In this document: positions 18,101 through 24,863 of the stretch, piece by piece
How positions within the stretch are numbered: position 1 is the stretch's first letter
How the letters are laid out: each line of letters opens with the position of its first letter
NCBI GenBank assembly: GCA_019119335.1
Contig: DWXF01000025.1
Location: 1-64,000, forward strand
From: Candidatus Flavonifractor merdavium
GTDB lineage: Bacteria; Bacillota; Clostridia; Oscillospirales; Oscillospiraceae
Length of the DNA: 64,000 nucleotides
Reading direction: 5' to 3'
Made by a program: the position numbers and the translations under genes
The notes under the pieces: generated by a model
What the model was told of the DNA's origin: nothing
Seen by the model: the letters and a program-made list of their open reading frames with translations, nothing else
Databases searched by the model: none

Positions 18101-20309
18101 TGGTGCGGTCGAGATAGTGAGATCCGTCCTCAATCTTCGCGATTCGGAATGTGACGCCAGCCAGCCTGCTACCATCCGCACTCAATTTAATGAGTTGGAG
18201 CGAGGGGCGGATGGTGTTGGTAAATACAAACTGCGCATCCTCATTGGGGTCCAGCTGGATGATCCGCTGCGCGTTGTCGATGATATATCCGTCGCAGGAT
18301 TTTTCTGTGACCACGTAAGCGCCGGCGGGAAGATGAGAGAGATCGATCTCGCCGTTCTGGTCGGTTACAAATTCCTCCGGCCCATAGTCACCTGCTACGG
18401 ATTTGATCTCAAAGACCGCATTGGGAATGACCTTGGAGGGGTCTGCCGAATCGACCTTAATGAGCTTCAGACCCGGCTTCATGTCATTGAAGAACACCAA
18501 TTCCTTGATCCCGTCGCCGGCCTTTAGCTCTACTTCCTGCGGAGTGGTGTCCAGAATAAATCCGTCATTTCCGGTGTCTACTTCTACGGCGCGATAGGTC
18601 CCCGGCTCCACGTTGGTGAGCAGGATCTCACCAAACTGGTCCGTTTTGAATTTTCCCAGAGATACGCCATCCCGGAAGATCTCAAAGGTCACATCAGGCA
18701 TGGCCACGTAGTTTTTTCTGTCATATTTGATAATCCGGAGACCCGGTAATTCCTCATTGATGATGGGAATGGTGGTTGTCTCTCCGGTAACCACGGTGGC
18801 CGTGTATACGGTATCATCCAGTTTCCAGCCTACCGGTGCGGCGACCTCCTGGATTCGATAGGCACCCAGGGGGATTTCATCAAAAACGGCAACGCCCGCA
18901 CTCGATGTCGTTTGGGTGAAGGTCTGGCCTGACTCGATATGTGTGATGGTGATGACCGCCCCCGGCAGATTCATGCCAGTGTTGGATTTTTTCTCGATCC
19001 GCAAGCTGCCATAGGGATCATTGAAAAACGTCACCTCGGCTACTTCATCATAGACGACGGTGACGTTCTGTACAGGTTCTTCACTGATTACATAATGGGA
19101 CGCTGCCTCTCGTTCGATCACAGTATAATTACCGCTCTTTTTCAGAGGAATTTCGATGCGGCCATCTCCGTTCGTCACAAAAGTGCCGATGGAATCGCCG
19201 TCAGGGCCGATGACCTCAAACAGCGCCCCCGCGATGGGGATCTCTGTTCCGGTCTCATACTTGAGGATGCGCAAACCGGTATCATATTCATCGGTCGGTT
19301 CATCTGCATAGTTGCTGTATGCAGAGATTCTCATGGTCACAGTGGGGTCGGTATCTACCACATAGTTCTGTAGATTACCATACTTATCTGTTTCCTGACA
19401 GATCGCATAGAACACAGCATATTTGTAGACGTTTGTACTAAAGGAAAGCTGAACACTGCCGGTTTCCCCTGCAACGCTATCCAGGGGATACAGAACTTTG
19501 AACTTACCCGCATAGCCATCGCCTGTGGCTTCTGTTGTAATGGTGGAAATGTCCTTATTGTTCATATCCACAATGCGGGTGCCTTCCGGGACTTCATCCG
19601 GATTGGTAAACGATACATTGACAGCATAATCGCACACCCAGGTCTTGGACCAAAAAGTGAAGACCTGTTGTTTATACTGCCTTCCGTCTACTGTCACTTC
19701 GTAGGCGGTTTCCCGGTCCGGAGTACAGGTTACCTCAGGCGAAAGCATCTCTGTCCAGGCTGTGCCTCGGGCATAGATATCCTTGGCAGCTGCAAGAATC
19801 TTTTGAGCCCGCTGCAGCTCCACGCCGGTCAGAGCAGGATTCACCTTGAGATTGTTAATGTTCCAGTTACCAAGGAGATAAGTCCACAACGCCATTTTTG
19901 TGGCGTAGTAGCCCTGATATTTGTTCTCCAGTCCCAGCTCCTGCAGACTGCGGGTCGGATAACCGTTAGCGACGATGCCGACCACTTTGGGGTCGCTGGC
20001 CTTTTCATCCGCCAGATACTCGATGCTCTCCCCCTCCGGAACGGATTGGGGAACGCCATAGATATTGGGATTGACACAATATGCCGGTATCTCGCGGATT
20101 GAGCCGCTTCCATTGTCATAGTTGTAATAGGTATAAATCAGTTCCCGAACTCGGCCATTGATGGACAGGTAGGACATCTTATAGCCGCCATTGTAAATCT
20201 GGACCTCTCCCAGCGCCTCCTCAGGCGTTTCTGCAGCAAAAGCGGCAGTCGGGAGAAGTCCCATGACCACCAGAAGGGTCAAGAGTATCGAAATCAATCG
20301 TTTTTTCAT
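15123..20309 (-). CDS. Giant SpaA/Cna-B repeat surface adhesin with thioester-like N-domain
   Basis: 1728 residues, start ATG 20309 (GGAGG six bases upstream). A signal peptide ends near residue 26 (TAAFA). Residues 35-170 resemble a thioester domain, with Cys78 in AYCVN, but the usual TQ-x-A-x-W Gln is Lys138 (ATKMALW). Thirteen Cna-B/SpaA domains follow from about residue 345. All have the N-terminal Lys (as in LRIIKYD) and the central Glu; twelve have the terminal Asn (as in FFNDP) and the last has Asp. These can form intramolecular isopeptide bonds. A DUF11-like domain is followed by LPKTGY and the stop, with no membrane segment or basic tail. Probably an elongated adhesive fibre at the cell surface; the sortase at 22022 is the likely partner. 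Confidence 0.92.
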   Translation of the reverse strand: MKKRLISILLTLLVVMGLLPTAAFAAETPEEALGEVQIYNGGYKMSYLSINGRVRELIYTYYNYDNGSGSIREIPAYCVNPNIYGVPQSVPEGESIEYLADEKASDPKVVGIVANGYPTRSLQELGLENKYQGYYATKMALWTYLLGNWNINNLKVNPALTGVELQRAQKILAAAKDIYARGTAWTEMLSPEVTCTPDRETAYEVTVDGRQYKQQVFTFWSKTWVCDYAVNVSFTNPDEVPEGTRIVDMNNKDISTITTEATGDGYAGKFKVLYPLDSVAGETGSVQLSFSTNVYKYAVFYAICQETDKYGNLQNYVVDTDPTVTMRISAYSNYADEPTDEYDTGLRILKYETGTEIPIAGALFEVIGPDGDSIGTFVTNGDGRIEIPLKKSGNYTVIEREAASHYVISEEPVQNVTVVYDEVAEVTFFNDPYGSLRIEKKSNTGMNLPGAVITITHIESGQTFTQTTSSAGVAVFDEIPLGAYRIQEVAAPVGWKLDDTVYTATVVTGETTTIPIINEELPGLRIIKYDRKNYVAMPDVTFEIFRDGVSLGKFKTDQFGEILLTNVEPGTYRAVEVDTGNDGFILDTTPQEVELKAGDGIKELVFFNDMKPGLKLIKVDSADPSKVIPNAVFEIKSVAGDYGPEEFVTDQNGEIDLSHLPAGAYVVTEKSCDGYIIDNAQRIIQLDPNEDAQFVFTNTIRPSLQLIKLSADGSRLAGVTFRIAKIEDGSHYLDRTTNSNGEILISDLEPGVYSVRETATLEDHLLDTTEHHVELFPGQTSTIVLENDRRPSLTIHKNDADTGEPVEGVVFTVKAADGSTITEVKTGPDGTAKLENLLPIVYEVIEKSVPEPYLLDAPSQLITLYPNKDSDIYFENHKKPSLTIEKIDSITGDPIKGAKFQIWYGSNNTETGELNDLGTYYTDADGRIVLENVNDGWFKVTELEPAPGYQIKDPATQECFIEAGTSKTLVFENTPLSALIVYKYDSVTGEPVANAVFQVKYLSGTSGTGGTVIGTYKTSVNGSFTVTGLKAGTYIVEELASDSGHVIDTAPQTAYISGKDQDVVELYFGNSPKGSLLIKKIDSKTHKPLSDVQFFVTESDGTVVGDGNGYFTTDSQGTILIEGIDPGTTLVVKETIAKDGYLLNDTPQTAKIQAGQTVTLEFRNQPKGGLIINKLDSVTRKPLEGVEFEITYSDGSYVDAEGGALSSKGLYRTDKNGQIILSELTGTVVVAETKTIDGYTIHEETRTQTVVINPGDTQTITVYNDPVGGVEIIKVNASKTSERIPDTTFEIRRMDDALVGTITTDDNGRAFLALEDGAYYALEIEANPDFVLDDTPHYFEVKDGKVTSLRVTNAAKSGILIHKVDTSGEGIYGVKFLLYDEDRNPIGEFTSDDNGYVYITAEDLPDGANTSGRFYLRELEAAEGYILDKEYKTVYVRPGRTAEIEWVNEAITGQIQIYKYAAEANPVTGDPAGTPLKGAVYEIINERSGKVVDYITTDARGVAASKPLPLTRYKIREVTAPAYYQIDPTVHDVTLEYAGQIIKIAAYDKPANLKVTVTKTGNKQLLAGDSMRYDLTVANNSNVALENFYLHDRFPTDCSTVKTITTGTYNTRLNYRITYKTNYNDYRVLATNLLSTNNYAFDLTAVSLMQGEVITDVRLEFGKVPAGFASVVKPTVTIQTSGSLANGYQVVNRADAGGQYMSQWETGRAAWITIILKLNQPNLPKTGY

Positions 20310-20329
20310 GAGCAACCTCCATAAAAGTA

Positions 20330-20363
20330 GGGAGGATGCCCCTGACCGCAGTTGCATCCCCCC
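20330..20363 (-). promoter_or_regulatory. Leader hairpin before the adhesin gene
   Basis: GGGAGGATGC (20330-20339) and GCATCCCCCC (20354-20363) form a 10-bp stem with one mismatch in the mRNA leader, ending about 20 bases before the start codon. It leaves the ribosome site free in this fold but could affect stability or translation. Confidence 0.35.
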
Positions 20364-20406
20364 TTTGAATGGGTCTGATTAAATTGTGGTGAAGATGCAA
20401 ACTGGG

Positions 20407-20449
20407 TAAAAAGAAAGACAGCACACCTTACTTGGCCTGCTGTCTTTCT
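20407..20449 (-). terminator. Intrinsic terminator of the SLH gene
   Basis: AGAAAGACAGCA (20412-20423) pairs with TGCTGTCTTTCT (20438-20449); on the minus strand TTTTTAC follows. It lies about 10 bases after the SLH stop at 20461 and separates that gene from the adhesin gene. Confidence 0.85.
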
Positions 20450-20460
20450 CTGCTCAAAAG

Positions 20461-21621
20461 TTAGATTACATGGATCTGATATTCTGTATGCAGGAATTTT
20501 CCGTCTTTATAAACGTCCCATGCCTGCATGGAGTAGGTTCCAGGCGGAAGAGAATTAAAGAGGTTTACGATTTCGCTTGCTCGCCAAGGCCAAAACATTT
20601 GATAAGACAAGTCGTCAGGAATGCTGAGATTGATGTGAACAAGCTGGTTTCCTTTCGACGAAAGCTTTGGTGCGCCATTTTCCCATGTCTCCGGGTTAGC
20701 GCCTATGGCATTATAAAGGGTATATTGCATTCGCCTGGTCTCGTAGAGATTGCGGACCCGGAGATGATCGCCAGTCTCATTTTGCCAGTGTCGCACTTCC
20801 ATTTCCGGGAGCTCCGGCTGTTCCAAAAGGCTCCAGTCACAGGTGGGCTCCGGCAAAGCACCGATTGGTCCGGATGCGAACATGCTCTTATCCCAACGGC
20901 TCACATCTGTGATGGTATAATTGGTCCCGTCATCACAGCGGATCACATCTCCGACCTGGGGAACATACTGAGAACCGTCAGCGGGCGGATTGATCGAACC
21001 ATCCGGATTTTTACTGATACCCGTGGTAGACGGAGTCTCCGGCTCCTCTGTGTCCGTCGGACCTGTATTCCCCAAAGCCCGGTAGATCATGACTGCCAGA
21101 TCGCCTCGCGTAACTTCTGCTTTGAGCGCAGCTTCGGATGTAATCAGCCCCTGCTCCAGGGCAGTTTGGCAAGCGGTGGAATAATCCCATTCAACCTCCT
21201 GCAAGGCCATATACCTTAGAACAACTGTAGAGGCAGCCGCAGGGGTCACACCATCATAGGCGCCGAAGGCTCCAGTATCATAACCGACCATAAGGCCGTT
21301 AAAATAGCAGTAGCCTACATAGAGACGGGCCCAATCTGGGACATCCGGGAATTTGCACTGATCGGAATAAAATACTTGTTCGGCCTGAACATGCTCTGGA
21401 TTTCCATTCAAGCGAGTTAAAATCGTGGCCAGTTCTATCCGGGTAAGCCCTTTGTCCAGATTCATGTTTCCAGCCTGATCGCCCACCATGATTCCTTGCT
21501 TTTTAAGATAGCTGGCCGCGGTCTCTTGTTCAGAGGAAACGGCAGCCGCAGCTACTTCTGCGGAAAAAACAAACAGTAGACACAGGCTGAGAAGGAATGG
21601 CAAAAAGCGTTTCCAGTTCAT
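20461..21621 (-). CDS. SLH-domain surface protein of the ICE
   Basis: 386 residues from ATG 21621 (AAGGGGG upstream). A signal peptide covers residues 1 to about 27. Residues 30-190 hold SLH-like units: GIMVGDQAGNMNLDKGLTRI, a block with FPDVPDWARLYVGYCYFNGL, and LITSEAALKAEVTRGDLAVM. SLH domains bind pyruvylated wall polymers. The C-terminal about 180 residues follow a Thr/Pro/Glu linker and form a beta-rich domain I do not recognise. It lies between the 69-aa gene (4 bases away) and the adhesin and probably acts in the same surface module. Confidence 0.83.
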   Translation of the reverse strand: MNWKRFLPFLLSLCLLFVFSAEVAAAAVSSEQETAASYLKKQGIMVGDQAGNMNLDKGLTRIELATILTRLNGNPEHVQAEQVFYSDQCKFPDVPDWARLYVGYCYFNGLMVGYDTGAFGAYDGVTPAAASTVVLRYMALQEVEWDYSTACQTALEQGLITSEAALKAEVTRGDLAVMIYRALGNTGPTDTEEPETPSTTGISKNPDGSINPPADGSQYVPQVGDVIRCDDGTNYTITDVSRWDKSMFASGPIGALPEPTCDWSLLEQPELPEMEVRHWQNETGDHLRVRNLYETRRMQYTLYNAIGANPETWENGAPKLSSKGNQLVHINLSIPDDLSYQMFWPWRASEIVNLFNSLPPGTYSMQAWDVYKDGKFLHTEYQIHVI

Positions 21622-21625
21622 TGAT

Positions 21626-21835
21626 TTAAGCCCCCTTTCGATACAGCGTTGTTTGAGCACTCACCTTTAACTGCCGGCAATCCTGATCGTACTCACATTT
21701 CTGGAATGTATTGAGTCCCCATAATTCAAGTTGTTCTGCGATCTCATTGGGGACGTCAAATGTCATATCCAAGCAAATGCGAAGAGTAGAGTCATCCGGT
21801 TTCCGGCCCCTTTCGCTTGGAAACTTCCATGTCAT
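21626..21835 (-). CDS. Small unknown protein next to the SLH gene
   Basis: 69 residues from ATG 21835, with AAGGGGGC six bases upstream. Soluble, no signal peptide. The sequence (MTWKFPSERGRKPDDSTLRI, then FDVPNEIAEQLELWG) has no motif I can name. It ends four bases before the SLH start and is clearly co-transcribed with it. The spacer 21836-22021 upstream is AT-rich, contains a TATAAT-like hexamer on the minus strand but no good -35, and holds no other gene. Confidence 0.65.
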   Translation of the reverse strand: MTWKFPSERGRKPDDSTLRICLDMTFDVPNEIAEQLELWGLNTFQKCEYDQDCRQLKVSAQTTLYRKGA

Positions 21836-22021
21836 AACGGTGCCCCCTTTCCACCTGAAATGTTTCCTCAAGCCCAAAATAATGCGAAAAAGGAGCCATG
21901 TCAAAGGTTTTTTTGAAACGCCTTTGCCGATAAATCAAAAGTTACTTATTATATTCCTGTTATTGCCGTTTTTTGCTTTTCGAGGGACGAATTGAGGTCA
22001 TAAAAGTTTATTTTGAATTTT

Positions 22022-22774
22022 TTATGAACTGACCTCGACCGCCTGGACACAAACCCGTTTAGTAGGCTGGTCTGCCAGACAGGTGATAATGGTAATGCGG
22101 TTATCCGATGTGGCATTCAGATAGCTCCAATCCGTCCAGTCGATGATCTTGACAGCGCTTACCGCATAGGTACGCGTTCCCAGACTGGTCTCATAGCGAA
22201 TGGTATCGCCGACATCCAGGTTCTTGATTGAGCCGATGTTGTGACTCGATCCTCTGTTGTGACCACATAAGCCAATGTTTCCACCCCATGCACTGGTGCT
22301 GGGGAAGTGGCCCACACCATTTCGCATGGCGGCCGAGTCTGTACCCTCATAGGCCTTGTAGCGAATCCCAAGGCTAGGGATAACCAGGGTACCGATACTG
22401 CCATCGGAACGCTTTACTTCACTGGCGGAAGTGAATTGCGTTGTCGGAAGTGTGGAAACATCTCCCCATTGGATGGGGTAACCGTCCGAACTGCTGTCCG
22501 GATAGATGCTTCCGTTGCCCGCGTTGATCCCATATTCCACAGTAGAGCCACCGCCCACCGTGGAGACCGGGGCGCCGTCAGCCAAGGGGTCAAGGAAGTC
22601 CACAGCGTTGATGCCGCCGTAATTGTACTGCGCACCGTAAACCTCCTCGTAGGAAGTGCTCCCATAATAATCCTTAGGCGACGGCGTTTCAAAATTGTAG
22701 TCCGCAGCAAAAGCAGGGGTGGTCATGAGCATCAAGCCCGCCAAGGAGAGCAATAGCCCTCTGCATCGTTTCAT
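22022..22774 (-). CDS. Sortase (class D/B-like) with N-terminal signal peptide
   Basis: 250 residues. Signal peptide to about residue 23 (LMTTPAFA), then about 95 variable residues and a sortase beta-barrel. Catalytic residues are visible: His in LCGHNRGSS, Cys in TIITCLAD and Arg in TKRVCVQAVEV. Sortases join LPxTG-type proteins to the wall or to each other. The nearest LPxTG protein is the adhesin ending at 15123 (LPKTGY). The start overlaps the upstream membrane-protein gene by four bases (ATGA), so both are translated together. Confidence 0.88.
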   Translation of the reverse strand: MKRCRGLLLSLAGLMLMTTPAFAADYNFETPSPKDYYGSTSYEEVYGAQYNYGGINAVDFLDPLADGAPVSTVGGGSTVEYGINAGNGSIYPDSSSDGYPIQWGDVSTLPTTQFTSASEVKRSDGSIGTLVIPSLGIRYKAYEGTDSAAMRNGVGHFPSTSAWGGNIGLCGHNRGSSHNIGSIKNLDVGDTIRYETSLGTRTYAVSAVKIIDWTDWSYLNATSDNRITIITCLADQPTKRVCVQAVEVSS

Positions 22775-23874
22775 AATTCATCATCCTCCTTTTCGTCTTC
22801 ATTGATTGCAAACCAGTAGTTGTCATCCCCCTCGAAAGGTTCCACCAGGTGTGTACGACTCCCGCCATACATCTGGATGGTGATGATCCTGCCGGCAAGT
22901 TTGTGTGCCAGCTTGTTGGGCAACTCCACGCTTGCATCGCCCGCCGGGTACTCCCGCAGTTTAGTGAGATCCAATTTGGGGGTGCGGGTGGAAACCCGTT
23001 GCTTGCCCAGTTTTTTGTAGGCTACACCTCTTGCGTTCATGGCATAGATCACTGCATTGGGTCGGAAGCGCACTGCATACACGATGCCGCCTAATACCAG
23101 AAGCAGGAGAATCGCGCCAGGCACAGCCAGCCAGAGCGGCTGGAAAGTAACCGGCGTTTCAACAGGGGTGCCCAAGTAGGTGACCGTGTAAGCAATCGAC
23201 TGAATGCCTTCAGCTATGACTTCTCCGGTATAACTGGCCGTAGTCACATAGCCGGTAGCCACGCTCCGGCTCCCAGTTGCCGTATAGGTTGCCGTGGCCG
23301 TGTACGAGGTGGGGACGAGAGTGTCATCAGCCAGACCCGTGCCTGTTACGGTCCAGGAAATATCACTCAGCGTCAAGGTACTGCCGTTTTTCACGGTCGT
23401 TGTGGGGACGCAGGAAGGATCGTTCCGGGACAGTCCCGGAAATTGCTTCGTATCAGTGATGGTATAGTATTTCGTGGTGTAGCCTGCGGCCTCAGTCTGA
23501 ATGGTGGTATGATCCAGAGTTAACGTACCAGAATAGCCGTCCTTGTTGTATTCCATGGTAGGGGCCAGCTGCTCAAGTATTTTTGCCAGATCATCCGTAT
23601 TGGTTTCCAATGTGACAACTTCCGTTTGTGCCTTGGAATCCTTAAATGCCTGCTCTTCCTTGACGGTTTCAAGGTGATGGTAGGTGTAGCCCTCCAGCTC
23701 AAAGGGTTCCTCGATCAATTCGCTGGGGTCGGCATCAGGGGGAAGGGTGTAGGTCTTGATGATCAGCTGCCTGCCGTCCCGGTTTTCCGATACCACATCT
23801 TCCGGGACATAGGCCGCAGAGGCCGTGACAGTCAGCATACACAGGAGCATCAATAATACAGCCGTTCTCTTCAT
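22771..23874 (-). CDS. Type I membrane protein of the sortase operon, unknown function
   Basis: 367 residues from ATG 23874, which overlaps the stop of the 30-aa ORF (ATGA). Signal peptide to about residue 20 (LTVTASA), a beta-rich Thr/Ser/Tyr-rich extracellular part, one membrane helix near residue 260 (LAVPGAILLLLVLGGIVYAV), and a cytoplasmic domain of about 85 residues ending in acidic EDEKEDDEL. I do not recognise the family. Coupling to the sortase gene and the type I topology suggest a partner of the sortase or adhesin, for example an anchor, scaffold or sensor (inference). Confidence 0.8.
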   Translation of the reverse strand: MKRTAVLLMLLCMLTVTASAAYVPEDVVSENRDGRQLIIKTYTLPPDADPSELIEEPFELEGYTYHHLETVKEEQAFKDSKAQTEVVTLETNTDDLAKILEQLAPTMEYNKDGYSGTLTLDHTTIQTEAAGYTTKYYTITDTKQFPGLSRNDPSCVPTTTVKNGSTLTLSDISWTVTGTGLADDTLVPTSYTATATYTATGSRSVATGYVTTASYTGEVIAEGIQSIAYTVTYLGTPVETPVTFQPLWLAVPGAILLLLVLGGIVYAVRFRPNAVIYAMNARGVAYKKLGKQRVSTRTPKLDLTKLREYPAGDASVELPNKLAHKLAGRIITIQMYGGSRTHLVEPFEGDDNYWFAINEDEKEDDEL

Positions 23875-23963
23875 ACCTTCGCCCACCAGCCTTTCCAGAG
23901 CGCCAGGAACAGCGTGGGAAGCCCAATGATGAGCCCCGCCCAGATCAATTTGTGTTTCGTCAT
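23871..23963 (-). CDS. Tiny 30-residue membrane ORF in the sortase operon
   Basis: ATG 23963 is preceded by GGAGG nine bases upstream. The product has Lys-containing ends (MTKHK; GWWAKV) around one hydrophobic helix (LIWAGLIIGLPTLFLAL). It overlaps the upstream gene by ATGA at 23960-23963 and the downstream gene by ATGA at 23871-23874, a chain of coupled starts. It is either a real single-span micropeptide or a translation-coupling device. Confidence 0.6.
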   Translation of the reverse strand: MTKHKLIWAGLIIGLPTLFLALWKGWWAKV

Positions 23964-24364
23964 ACTGTGATACCTCCATTGAGAAAAAATTTTATGGATA
24001 GCTCCTGAATGGAGCATGACCCATCCTTGATGTACGCCAGGTAGTCCAGAGAGCGTTCCAGCGCCTGCATGGTGTTTCTCTTATGGCGCTTGATGAACGG
24101 AACTAGAAAGAGAATGTCGCCGCTGTCGGTGAGTGTGAAGATGATCCGAACCAGGTTCTTGCTTTTGGCTCGCAGCTCATAGAGAGCCTGGTATCGTTCG
24201 ATGGAAAAATGCTTCACATAGGGTTCCCGCATCACTGCTGCGGGCGATTGCAAAAGCATGGCAAAAAGCGACATGAGCTTTTGTCGCTGCTTTTCATCCA
24301 GAGTATCGAAGAACTCCAGGAAGGGCGTAGCGCCCTCAACCGGTACAACAATCTGCAACTTCAT
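23960..24364 (-). CDS. RelE/HigB (Gp49)-like protein, no antitoxin seen
   Basis: 134 residues from ATG 24364 with AAGGAG ten bases upstream; an upstream TTG is less likely. The core (ALYELRAKSKNLVRIIFTL, then ILFLVPFIKRHKRNTMQALE) matches the phage Gp49/HigB branch of RelE-type toxins: an ELR-type strand, an arginine-containing strand and a K-rich helix. HigB toxins cleave mRNA on the ribosome and are normally followed by an XRE antitoxin. Here the neighbours are an unknown 147-aa gene and the 30-aa membrane ORF. It may be an orphan, or use an unusual partner. Confidence 0.72.
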   Translation of the reverse strand: MKLQIVVPVEGATPFLEFFDTLDEKQRQKLMSLFAMLLQSPAAVMREPYVKHFSIERYQALYELRAKSKNLVRIIFTLTDSGDILFLVPFIKRHKRNTMQALERSLDYLAYIKDGSCSIQELSIKFFLNGGITV

Positions 24365-24779
24365 GCGCAACTCTCTCCTTCCCAGTGCAGGCCTGGCCTT
24401 TCATCAGCTCCAGAAGCCGCTCCACAAATCCCAGACAGAATAGGGACAAGGCGGGGGCACAGCCGGCCAGCCACCAGATGGGATCAGGGAGCGGTTTGCG
24501 GATAGTATCATACTGGAGCGAAATCAGCAGATAGATATTCTGGCAGTCCTTTCGGGCGGACAGCTCAGAGAAAGCAGCCGCCACGGCAGAGACCTCCTCC
24601 TGGTCCGAGTAGAAATCACACAGATCATCAAAGAACAGGCCTGCAAATATCTGCACAAAGGCGCGCATGGTCTCGATGTTTACTTCGCCGGTGGGGTGAA
24701 GAATTCCCATACGCTCCAAACGTGCCGCTGTGGATTCATCAAAAGGATCTGGGACACGAAGATACAGGTTTTTTGGCAT
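24336..24779 (-). CDS. Unknown ICE protein upstream of the HigB-like gene
   Basis: 147 residues, start ATG 24779 after AGGAGG (8 bases). Soluble N-terminal two-thirds (YLRVPDPFDESTAARLERMG at the start), then a hydrophobic segment around residues 100-123 (WWLAGCAPALSLFCLGFV) and a short tail. It overlaps the HigB-like gene by 29 bases, which is typical of co-translated partner genes. I know no family for it; there is no helix-turn-helix that would make it a standard antitoxin. Confidence 0.68.
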   Translation of the reverse strand: MPKNLYLRVPDPFDESTAARLERMGILHPTGEVNIETMRAFVQIFAGLFFDDLCDFYSDQEEVSAVAAAFSELSARKDCQNIYLLISLQYDTIRKPLPDPIWWLAGCAPALSLFCLGFVERLLELMKGQACTGKERVAHEVADCCTG

Positions 24780-24802
24780 ATTACCTACCTCCTATTTATT
24801 TT

Positions 24803-24845
24803 GAAAAAGAAAGACCCGACGCTTCCTTATCGGAAGCGCCGAGCC
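24803..24845 (-). terminator. Terminator after parB
   Basis: CGCTTCC (24820-24826) and GGAAGCG (24832-24838), extended outward through G-U pairs by CCCGA/CCGAG, form a hairpin. TCTTTCTTTTT follows on the minus strand. It separates parAB from the surface-module operon. Confidence 0.78.
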
Positions 24846-24863
24846 AGTACTTTTTTCTTGACT

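Noticed and set aside
15243-18527. Two plus-strand frames opposite the adhesin
   Set aside because: They run antisense through repeated Cna-B domains; no start signals, and the minus-strand protein is clearly real.
24336-24779. Idea that the 147-aa protein is a classical antitoxin of the HigB-like gene
   Set aside because: No helix-turn-helix, ribbon-helix-helix or AbrB motif is visible and it contains a hydrophobic segment; kept as unknown.
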